From Bacillota bacterium (GTDB lineage: Bacteria > Bacillota_I > Bacilli_A > RFN20 > CAG-288), in assembly GCA_023398335.1 (NCBI GenBank), contig JAEWSJ010000012.1:124001-188000 (forward strand): a stretch of DNA of 64,000 nucleotides, given 5' to 3'. Within the stretch, counting starts at the first letter, position 1; each line of letters starts with the position of its first letter. Both the position numbers and the translations under genes were made by a program. Positions 35,860 to 42,733 of this stretch are shown piece by piece. Under the pieces are notes generated by a model, which saw only the letters and a program-made list of their open reading frames with translations, searched no databases and was not told where the DNA came from.

Positions 35860-37236
35860 ATGATAAAAGTAAAAAATTTAGTTATTGGATTTGGTAAAGC
35901 TGGAAAGTCTCTTGCTTCATTTCTTTCAAAAAAGAACGAAGAAGTAGTTCTAATAGAAAAAGATTCTCAGATGTATGGTGGAACATGTATTAATGTTGCT
36001 TGTATTCCATCTAAAAGTTTAGAAACAAATGCTAGATTATCTAATAAGATTGGAGGAAGTTTTGAAGAAAAAGCTCTTCGTTATACTTCCTATATTGAAG
36101 AAAAGTCAGCATTAACCTCTCTTTTAAGAAACAAGAACTATAAAATGCTTATTGATGCTCGAGTTAAAGTAGTTGATGGTACTGCTTCTTTCCTTTCATC
36201 AAATGAAGTTAAAGTGGTTAATTCTGAAAACAAAGAAGAAATCTACCAAGCTGAAAGAATATTTATCAATACTGGTAGTCGTCCTTTCCTTCCTCCAATT
36301 CCAGGTTTAAAAGAAGCTAAGAACGTATATGTAAGCGAAACAATGATGGGAAATAAAACATTACCTCAACACTTGTTAGTTTTAGGTGGAGGTTATATTG
36401 GTCTTGAATTCGCTTCATATTATTCAAACTTCGGTTCCAAAGTAACAGTTATTCAAGATGGACACGACTTTATTCCACGCGAAGACAAAGAAATTGCAGA
36501 AGAAGTTGAAAAATCTTTTGTTAAACGCGGTATTAATATTATTCGCGACGCTAAAGTAAGTAAAGTTACTTCTAAAGATGATGAACTTACTCTTGAATTA
36601 ACAATTGATGGAAAAGAAGAAACAATAACAGGCGACTGTTTATTAGTCGCAACTGGAAGACGACCAAACACGCAAGATTTAAATCTAGATAAAGCTGGCA
36701 TTATGTTAAACGACAGAGGTGCAATCGACACGGATGAACATAAGCGAACAAATGTTAAAAACATCTGGGCTATGGGCGATGTAAGTGGTGGGTTACAATT
36801 CACTTATATTTCTTTCGATGACTTTAGAGTAGTAAGTAATGACCTCTACGGAGATGGCTCAGCTACGACAGAAAACCGTGGAGCAATTCCATATACATTT
36901 TTTATTGATCCACCGCTATCAAGAGTTGGTCTAAGTGAAGAAGAAGCGAAGAGAAAAGGAATTCATGTTGGAGTAGGTATTTTACCAGTAGGAGCAATTC
37001 CAAAGGCAAGAGTCTTAAACGAAACAACCGGATTATTTAAAGTTATTATAGACTTAGAAAGCAATGTTATAGTTGGCGCTCATCTATTCGGAGCGGAATC
37101 ACACGAATTAATCAATCTAATTAAATTCGCTATGGATCAACAAATCTCTTATAAAGTATTAAGAGATAATATCTATAATCATCCAACTATGACCGAATCA
37201 TTTAACGATTTATTTAAAAACATCATCGAACGATAG
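35860..37236 (+). CDS. Pyridine nucleotide-disulfide oxidoreductase, RclA/MerA-like
   Basis: This 458-residue FAD enzyme has the N-terminal dinucleotide fold (NLVIGFGKAGKSLASFLSKK), the redox-active GGTCINVACIPSKSLE with a C-x4-C pair, a second nucleotide fold (LLVLGGGYIGLEFASYY), FAD-site NIWAMGDVSGG, and the C-terminal dimer domain with NHPTMTESFNDL, which carries the His-containing end motif. This class includes RclA, lipoamide dehydrogenase and mercuric reductase; absence of lipoyl complex genes nearby and proximity to MsrAB favour an RclA-like role in oxidant or copper stress. It follows MsrAB by 26 bp and ends at a strong terminator. Confidence 0.88.
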   Translation: MIKVKNLVIGFGKAGKSLASFLSKKNEEVVLIEKDSQMYGGTCINVACIPSKSLETNARLSNKIGGSFEEKALRYTSYIEEKSALTSLLRNKNYKMLIDARVKVVDGTASFLSSNEVKVVNSENKEEIYQAERIFINTGSRPFLPPIPGLKEAKNVYVSETMMGNKTLPQHLLVLGGGYIGLEFASYYSNFGSKVTVIQDGHDFIPREDKEIAEEVEKSFVKRGINIIRDAKVSKVTSKDDELTLELTIDGKEETITGDCLLVATGRRPNTQDLNLDKAGIMLNDRGAIDTDEHKRTNVKNIWAMGDVSGGLQFTYISFDDFRVVSNDLYGDGSATTENRGAIPYTFFIDPPLSRVGLSEEEAKRKGIHVGVGILPVGAIPKARVLNETTGLFKVIIDLESNVIVGAHLFGAESHELINLIKFAMDQQISYKVLRDNIYNHPTMTESFNDLFKNIIER

Positions 37237-37242
37237 TCTATT

Positions 37243-37280
37243 AACCAATTTAGTGCATAAATCATTAAATTGGTTTTTTT
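37243..37280 (+). terminator. Rho-independent terminator after the RclA-like gene
   Basis: AACCAATTTA (37243-37252) pairs with TAAATTGGTT (37266-37275) around a 13-base loop, followed by a T run. Confidence 0.9.
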
Positions 37281-37345
37281 ATGCGTGAAATCATTTTTTG
37301 ATGCTTAATTTTGCGCATAAATATTTAAAAATGATAGTTTATGCG
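37278..37345. repeat. Three TTTATGCG / CGCATAAA motifs upstream of the dehydratase operon
   Basis: TTTATGCG occurs at 37278-37285 and 37338-37345, and its reverse complement CGCATAAA at 37314-37321. The last two form an 8-bp inverted repeat with a 16-base spacer, about 45 bp before the operon's -35 box. They could be binding sites of an unknown regulator. Confidence 0.45.
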
Positions 37346-37387
37346 ATAAATTGAGCCACTAACCGAGGTATTTTACCTTTTATCTTA

Positions 37388-37416
37388 TTGAATGAAAGCG
37401 CTTTATTATTTATAAT
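37388..37416 (+). promoter_or_regulatory. Sigma-A promoter of the dehydratase operon, apparently leaderless
   Basis: TTGAAT (37388-37393) and TATAAT (37411-37416) are 17 bp apart. The -10 box ends only 6 bases before the ATG at 37423, so transcription would begin at or next to the start codon, and no ribosome binding site is present. Confidence 0.7.
37393..37406 (+). promoter_or_regulatory. cre-like palindrome in the promoter spacer
   Basis: TGAAAGCGCTTTAT matches 12 of 14 positions of the cre consensus TGWAANCGNTNWCA and contains the palindrome AAAGCGCTTT. It lies between -35 and -10, where CcpA would repress. Confidence 0.6.
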
Positions 37417-37422
37417 AAAATA

Positions 37423-38184
37423 ATGAAAAGTATAGTAATTGCATTAGCGGGAAAGGGCGGAGTCGGAAAGACTTCAATTTCTGCCGCGATTGTAAGAGAA
37501 TTGGTTAAAAAACATAAAGACAAAAGAATTTTAGCCATTGATGCTGATCCAGCTGTCGGTTTAGCTACAGCTTTAGGTATTAAAGATGTCGGTCAGACTG
37601 TCGATGATATTCGTAAATCTATCACCGATGCTGGTGAAGGAGACAAGACAAAAAAGAAAGCTATTGAGCTCTTGGGAGAAGCGCGTTTTCAATTGTTAGA
37701 TGCTATGATTGAAACAAATGGTTTTGCTTTTTTAGCTGTTGGTCGACCAGAAGCTGCAGGGTGTTATTGCAGTGTTAATTCATATTTAAAACAAGTCATA
37801 TCCGCAGTCAGTGATGAATTTGATTATGTTGTCATTGATGGAGAAGCTGGAATTGAACAAGTAAACCGCCGTGTTATGGAAAAAGTCACACACCTTATTT
37901 TAGTAACAGATCCAAGTAAAAAAGGAACGGATGTTATTAAAGTAATTAAAGAAGTTGCGGATGAACTTACTATGTATTCTAAAGTTGGCGTAATTGTTAA
38001 CCGTTATAACGATGAGAGAATAGGCGCTTTCTTAAATGTTGGAGATATGCCTATTATTGCTAAAATACCTGATGATCCAGATCTTGCTTTAAGCGATGTG
38101 ATGGGAAAGAGTGTTTTGGACTTAAGTGATGATTCGTCTTTAGTTAGGGGAGCACAGATAGCTCTAACTAAATTAGGAATATAA
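37423..38184 (+). CDS. CooC-like P-loop ATPase (ArsA/MinD superfamily)
   Basis: The 253-residue ATPase starts MKSIVIALAGKGGVGKTSIS, a deviant Walker A loop of the CooC/NifH/MinD type, followed by LAIDADPAVGLATALGI. The middle has RPEAAGCYCSVNSYL with a C-x-C pair, as in CooC proteins that load nickel into CO dehydrogenase, and DYVVIDGEAGIEQVNRR as the Walker B region. It opens an operon with dehydratase, activase and an acetyl-CoA-synthase-like gene, so it likely loads metal or activates one of those enzymes. The ATG fits the fold exactly despite the missing ribosome binding site, supporting a leaderless message. Confidence 0.9.
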   Translation: MKSIVIALAGKGGVGKTSISAAIVRELVKKHKDKRILAIDADPAVGLATALGIKDVGQTVDDIRKSITDAGEGDKTKKKAIELLGEARFQLLDAMIETNGFAFLAVGRPEAAGCYCSVNSYLKQVISAVSDEFDYVVIDGEAGIEQVNRRVMEKVTHLILVTDPSKKGTDVIKVIKEVADELTMYSKVGVIVNRYNDERIGAFLNVGDMPIIAKIPDDPDLALSDVMGKSVLDLSDDSSLVRGAQIALTKLGI

Positions 38185-38197
38185 GGAGGACCACATT

Positions 38198-39421
38198 TTG
38201 AAAGATTTAAAACATCTGTACTACTTTGAAAAACTGTTGGACGACGCTAACAACGAGCTTGTTAGAGAAGCCCAAAAGAATGGAAGGTTAGCAATAGGTT
38301 ACACTTGCTACCACATGCCTGAGGTTTTATTGAACCTTGGAAATTGTTTTTCTGTTCGTCTTCGTGCTCCACGAACTGGTTCAATGGAGTTAGCAAGTTA
38401 CTATATGTCTTCTGGTAGCTGTGAGTATTCACGCGCTTTGCTTGAAAGAGGACTTGAAGGTGGCTATCGTTTTCTTGACGCTTTAGCAGGAGTAGATGCT
38501 TGTGAAGCGATGAATAGAGCGATGGAAAACATGGAACTATTACAAGTTAATTCACCTGACAAGAAAAACTTTTTCTATACAAATTTAGATATACCATGCA
38601 CGGATGATGAAGATGCTGTTCAACACGTTAAAGAACAAGTTTCACGTAAGGTCTTAAAAAACCTTCATGAAAAATACGGTGTTGATATCTCTGATTCCGC
38701 AATAAGAAAAGCTGTAGAAGAACATAATGTTATTTGTCGACTTTTTAAAGAGATGGATGTCTACCGTCATTTAGATAATCCGACAATTACCGGTTATGAG
38801 TTTGCAGTTTTTGTTTTGGCTAGTTATGTCTGTCCAAAAGATTTGTTAATTGATAAATTACAAGAAACTGTTGAAGAATTAAAAACAAGAGAAGCTGACA
38901 AGAAAAAGACTTTTAGAATTAAAGCTGTCGTTGTTGGTTCTGAAATAGATGATCCAGATTTGATCAAACTCTTTGAAGAAAATGGAGTACGTGTTGTCTG
39001 TGATCGTTTCTGTTATGGAAGTCTCCCAGGGCGTCAAGAAATAATTCTTAACGATAAAGAAGATGTGCTCACTCAAGTAGTAAGAAATTATATTCTTACT
39101 ACAGAATGTCCTCGTCAATGTATTCCACATAAAGTTAAATATCGCCAACAACATGCGAATGATTTAGTAAAAGAATACAATGCTGATGGTATCATTTATG
39201 AACAAATGAAATTCTGTACTTATTGGTCATACGAAAGAACTTTAGCTAGTCATGTTTTACGTGATGAATATAATGTTCCGACTCTTTCTATCGATAGACC
39301 ATATCGCTCTGGTAACAGTGGTCAATTAAGAACTAGAGTTCAAGCATTTGTTGAAAATGTTGAAATTAAAAAAATCAAAGCCGAACGTGAAAAAAAGGCT
39401 GCAGCAAAGGAGGCTAAATAA
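38198..39421 (+). CDS. 2-hydroxyacyl-CoA dehydratase family subunit (HgdB/BcrB-like), first
   Basis: The 407-residue protein belongs to the iron-sulfur 2-hydroxyacyl-CoA dehydratase/benzoyl-CoA reductase group. Conserved cysteines appear in GYTCYHMPEV, SGSCEYSRALLE and VDACEAMNR, and the C-terminal half has VVVGSEIDDPDLIKLFEENG, DGIIYEQMKFCTYWSYER and IDRPYRSGNSGQLRTRVQAF. The start is a TTG at 38198, chosen because AAGGAGGA lies 8 bases upstream. It probably pairs with the 522-residue subunit that follows 2 bp later, both needing the ATP-driven activase. Substrate unknown; a double-cubane-cluster-type reductase is an alternative. Confidence 0.88.
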   Translation: MKDLKHLYYFEKLLDDANNELVREAQKNGRLAIGYTCYHMPEVLLNLGNCFSVRLRAPRTGSMELASYYMSSGSCEYSRALLERGLEGGYRFLDALAGVDACEAMNRAMENMELLQVNSPDKKNFFYTNLDIPCTDDEDAVQHVKEQVSRKVLKNLHEKYGVDISDSAIRKAVEEHNVICRLFKEMDVYRHLDNPTITGYEFAVFVLASYVCPKDLLIDKLQETVEELKTREADKKKTFRIKAVVVGSEIDDPDLIKLFEENGVRVVCDRFCYGSLPGRQEIILNDKEDVLTQVVRNYILTTECPRQCIPHKVKYRQQHANDLVKEYNADGIIYEQMKFCTYWSYERTLASHVLRDEYNVPTLSIDRPYRSGNSGQLRTRVQAFVENVEIKKIKAEREKKAAAKEAK

Positions 39422-39423
39422 TT

Positions 39424-40992
39424 ATGGAAAAAAAGATGAATAAAGGCCTCGGAAGATTCTATCGTGGAGACAGAAGAGCATTCACTGCTCGTGAATGGAA
39501 AGGCTTCAAAGACACGATGTATGACTATTTCCGTTGGCTAAAACTTTATGGCTTTATGGCTGTAAAACTTGGTGTTCACCCAATCCTTATGATTAAAGCC
39601 CTACTTCGTTATCGTTGGATGGCTTCTTACCTTACTGCGGCTAACATGGTTGACCGTCATACATTAGGTTTAAGAGGAAAAGAACTTCGTTATACTCACG
39701 AACAATTCTTCTCCTTAATGTATTATTCAGTTTTAAGAATTAAAGATATTATTGTTAGAGATAAAAACTTAAGACCAAGAAGTAAGAGAGCTGCTAAACT
39801 TCGTGAAAAAACCTTGATGTTTGATGAAATGACTCCATCAATTATCATGGCAGGTTTTCCAAAAGTTAAATGGTTAGATATCGCAATGTTCACTATCGGT
39901 GAACCTGGTGAAGTTGACCAAAACGCTAATGTTTTCTATATCGATGCCATTGAACACTTTGGTATGGCTAGTGATGTATGTCCTTTACCAGAAGCTGAAG
40001 TTGGTTGTGCGGTTGTTGATGATTATCCAATTGTTGGTAAAGCTTATATTACAAGTTCCATGCCATGTGATGGCTCGATTGGTCAAACCAGTTTCTTAAC
40101 CAGATTCATGGAAAAACGTGGAATTAATATTTTCCAAATTATTCCACCACAACGTTTTAATGAAGAAGAAGTTCAAGATTTTGCTGTTAAGAACTTAGAG
40201 CACTGTATTGAATTCATTGAAAAAGAGTTTAATACTAAGTGGGATTGGGATGCTTTCTGGAAGGGTGCAGAAATGTACAATACTTCCACAAAGATGATGA
40301 TTAATAAGTGGGATATTAATACCACTCCATATCCACAAGTATGTGGTGCAGCTTTAGCACTTCAACGTGAATATGAATATCAAGAAGTCGCTTGTTTAGA
40401 CCCATATTTTATTAAGACTGATATCAAAGTCGATAAGATGATGCAAAAAGGTTATCTTGAAGATAAGAAGAACGATTCCAATAAACCAAAGTATCGTGCA
40501 ATTGTTTGGGCTTGTCCCGCTCACTACTACACCAACTTCACATATTGGACTCAACATTGTTGGGGCGTAAAATGCGTCGTCGATATGGAGTGCATGTTGT
40601 CTCACCACTTTTTCCATATTGGTGATAAGAAACAAGCTATGATTGACATGGCTAAGAGTTATGAAAGAATGATGATGCGTTCACATACTAATGGTGGATA
40701 TATCAATTCCTTAGATGAATGCTGGAAGATGTGCGAAAAGTTTAAAGCTGATATTGTTATTATGTATGACCACGTTTCATGTAAGAATGTAGCTGGGTTG
40801 CATGGCTTATATGAAGAACAAGCCAGAAAAAGAGGAATTCATCTAGTTTGGGTTTCACACGACTTAATGGATCCGAGAACAGTATCAAGAAAAGCCATGC
40901 GTGCTTCATTTAATCAATATATGCAAAATATCTTCCACGCTAAGCCATTAGACCCAAGTCTATTAGACTATGAAGATGCGTTAACTTGGTAA
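39424..40992 (+). CDS. 2-hydroxyacyl-CoA dehydratase family subunit, second (long form)
   Basis: The 522-residue protein is a larger member of the same iron-sulfur family. It has a basic N-terminus, then DVCPLPEAEVGCAVVDD, SSMPCDGSIGQTSFLTRFME, YTNFTYWTQHCWGVKC and a C-terminal ADIVIMYDHVSCKNVAGLHG followed by YEEQARKRGIHLVWVSHDLM, which is the family's second domain end. AAGGAGG in the end of the upstream gene precedes the ATG. It presumably forms the heterodimer with the 407-residue subunit and binds a 4Fe-4S cluster reduced by the activase. Its length exceeds the usual 370-430 residues, mainly at the N-terminus. Confidence 0.87.
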   Translation: MEKKMNKGLGRFYRGDRRAFTAREWKGFKDTMYDYFRWLKLYGFMAVKLGVHPILMIKALLRYRWMASYLTAANMVDRHTLGLRGKELRYTHEQFFSLMYYSVLRIKDIIVRDKNLRPRSKRAAKLREKTLMFDEMTPSIIMAGFPKVKWLDIAMFTIGEPGEVDQNANVFYIDAIEHFGMASDVCPLPEAEVGCAVVDDYPIVGKAYITSSMPCDGSIGQTSFLTRFMEKRGINIFQIIPPQRFNEEEVQDFAVKNLEHCIEFIEKEFNTKWDWDAFWKGAEMYNTSTKMMINKWDINTTPYPQVCGAALALQREYEYQEVACLDPYFIKTDIKVDKMMQKGYLEDKKNDSNKPKYRAIVWACPAHYYTNFTYWTQHCWGVKCVVDMECMLSHHFFHIGDKKQAMIDMAKSYERMMMRSHTNGGYINSLDECWKMCEKFKADIVIMYDHVSCKNVAGLHGLYEEQARKRGIHLVWVSHDLMDPRTVSRKAMRASFNQYMQNIFHAKPLDPSLLDYEDALTW

Positions 40993-41015
40993 GAAAGAAA
41001 AAGGAGAATATAAAA

Positions 41016-41807
41016 ATGAAATACTTTTGTGGATGTGACGTTGGTTCAACATATACCAAATGTGTAATTCTTAATGAAGATGGTAAGATTGTTGCACATG
41101 AGACTATTCCAAGTGATATTAATAGTGAGGTTAGTGCACATGAAGTTTTAGAAAAAATTATCAAACAAGTTCCTGAGTTAAAAACAATTAAAGATATTAC
41201 TTATCTTATTGGTACAGGATATGGAAGAAATAAAGTTCCTCAAGCGGTAGAAAATATCTCTGAAATTTCTTGTCACGCGATGGGTGTTCATGTAACTAAC
41301 CCAGAAGTTAAAGCTATCATCGATATTGGTGGACAAGATGTTAAAGGTATCGCAATTGACTCTGATGGAACTGTTAAAGAATTCGCAATGAATGATAAGT
41401 GTGCAGCTGGTACTGGACGTTTCTTTGAAACTATGGCCCGTGCATTTAAATTATCCTTAGATGAATTCTCAGACCTTTCTTTGAAGGCTAAAAACGTTAT
41501 ACCTATTACTGCTCAATGTACAGTTTTTGCTGAATCCGAAGTTATTACTTTAGTCGGTGAAGGAAAACCACGTGAAGAAATTGCTGCTGGTATTGAACAA
41601 GCTGTTGCTAAACGTTGCTTCATTATGGCTAAAAAAGCCGGCGCAACAGATCAAATTGCTTTAACTGGTGGCTGCGCAAAGAACCACGGTTTAAAGCAAG
41701 CAATTGAAAATGTTTTACGTATTAAGGTTATTGATCTTAATACTGATCCTCAATTAATGGGTGCTTTAGGTGCGGCGGAATTTGCTCGTCAGAAAGGACT
41801 CGAATAA
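41016..41807 (+). CDS. Acyl-CoA dehydratase activase (HgdC-like, ASKHA ATPase)
   Basis: This 263-residue ATPase injects a low-potential electron into the dehydratase at the cost of ATP. It has the ASKHA phosphate loop CGCDVGSTYTKCVIL, the DIGGQDVKGIAID motif, and the two cysteines that hold the bridging 4Fe-4S cluster in KCAAGTGRFFE and ITAQCTVFAESEV. LTGGCAKNHGLKQAI is the adenosine-binding end. I start at ATG 41016, which has AAGGAG 10 bases upstream; an in-frame start at 40986 overlaps the previous gene without such a site. Its length of about 260 residues is standard. Confidence 0.95.
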   Translation: MKYFCGCDVGSTYTKCVILNEDGKIVAHETIPSDINSEVSAHEVLEKIIKQVPELKTIKDITYLIGTGYGRNKVPQAVENISEISCHAMGVHVTNPEVKAIIDIGGQDVKGIAIDSDGTVKEFAMNDKCAAGTGRFFETMARAFKLSLDEFSDLSLKAKNVIPITAQCTVFAESEVITLVGEGKPREEIAAGIEQAVAKRCFIMAKKAGATDQIALTGGCAKNHGLKQAIENVLRIKVIDLNTDPQLMGALGAAEFARQKGLE

Positions 41808-41809
41808 TT

Positions 41810-41977
41810 ATGGCTTGGTACTGGATACTTTTAATAGTTCTTGGTTCATTAGTTGTTCTTTTCTTTGTAGGAACATTTCTTCTTTATATTACTAACGGAG
41901 ATATGAAGTTGGTTGAAAAAATTTATAACGCACTTATCAAACATCATGACAAGCGTCATAACAAAGAGGAAATTTAG
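41810..41977 (+). CDS. Small membrane protein of 55 residues
   Basis: A short frame between the activase and the next gene begins MAWYWILLIVLGSLVVLFFV, a single transmembrane helix, followed by a charged tail with KLVEKIYNALIKHHDKRHN. It starts 2 bases after the activase stop, and its TAG overlaps the GTG of the next gene (TAGTG), which is strong evidence of translation in the operon. The His/Lys-rich tail could dock a partner or metal. No ribosome binding site is obvious, suggesting translational coupling. Function unknown. Confidence 0.65.
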   Translation: MAWYWILLIVLGSLVVLFFVGTFLLYITNGDMKLVEKIYNALIKHHDKRHNKEEI

Positions 41978-42699
41978 TGAAAGCGTTCGATGATTTAATT
42001 GCTTTAACTGATAAGGTTTTGTCTTCTTACGAAGGTAAATCTTTCTCATATAACGAACATTTTTTTCCACTTCTTAGTGATCCAAACGAACTTATTCTTC
42101 AAAAAGAACAAGCCTATGAATTAGGAGCGGGATCTTATGACAGTTTTTCTTTCATGGCTGTAACGCAGTCTGAGGAACTAGTTAAGAAAGATGAAGTTGT
42201 TCTTTATGGACCTGATATCAGTGAAATTAAGAACGATACTTCTTATGGAAGAATTGTCTTTCTTCTTGTCGATGATGTGGAATCTTCAGGACCGGATGCT
42301 TTTTATGAAATATTGAAAGATATTGAGATAAGTAAGTATAATTTAGGTGTTAAAGGATTTATGCTTCGCGCCAGTGCCCTTACAAATCGCGAACAAATAC
42401 GTGTAAGTAAGGAAGCGGTAAAAAATAAATTAAGCTTTGAACAAGTCGGTAATCTTATGATTAATGAATTGCATAAGAATCCTCATGTTATCAAAGCCAA
42501 GATAATTTTTATTTCTTTACCAGAAGGACCATATAACGAATTAGATAATATTGCAGAAAAGTCTGAAAAAAGATCCGAAGCTTATAATCACATGTTAAAA
42601 GATTCTGTGATGAATTGCCGACATTGTGAATGGAAACCTGTTTGTGCTGAAATTGGTGAGATGAAAGAATTCCATAAGAAAATGGTTGGAAAAAAATAA
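41977..42699 (+). CDS. Acetyl-CoA synthase (CdhC/AcsB)-like domain protein
   Basis: The 240-residue protein resembles a domain of the acetyl-CoA synthase beta subunit (CdhC/AcsB family): YELGAGSYDSFSFMAVTQSE, then KDEVVLYGPDISEI, and LTNREQIRVSKEAVKNKLSF corresponding to the HIGQRD..ISKAAV region. The C-terminus has CRHCEWKPVCAEIGEMKEF, with a C-x2-C-x5-C group that may bind a cluster. The full enzyme is three times longer and carries the Ni-Fe-S A-cluster, so catalysis of acetyl-CoA synthesis is doubtful. GTG start at 41977, with AGAGGAA before it. It sits with a CooC-like ATPase, the expected metal-insertion partner. Confidence 0.7.
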   Translation: MKAFDDLIALTDKVLSSYEGKSFSYNEHFFPLLSDPNELILQKEQAYELGAGSYDSFSFMAVTQSEELVKKDEVVLYGPDISEIKNDTSYGRIVFLLVDDVESSGPDAFYEILKDIEISKYNLGVKGFMLRASALTNREQIRVSKEAVKNKLSFEQVGNLMINELHKNPHVIKAKIIFISLPEGPYNELDNIAEKSEKRSEAYNHMLKDSVMNCRHCEWKPVCAEIGEMKEFHKKMVGKK

Positions 42700-42733
42700 T
42701 TTGTTAAGTATATCTTAGAAAGGATAGAAAAGA

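Noticed and set aside
36453..36803. 116-residue minus-strand frame inside the RclA-like gene
   Set aside because: Shadow frame opposite well conserved FAD enzyme motifs.
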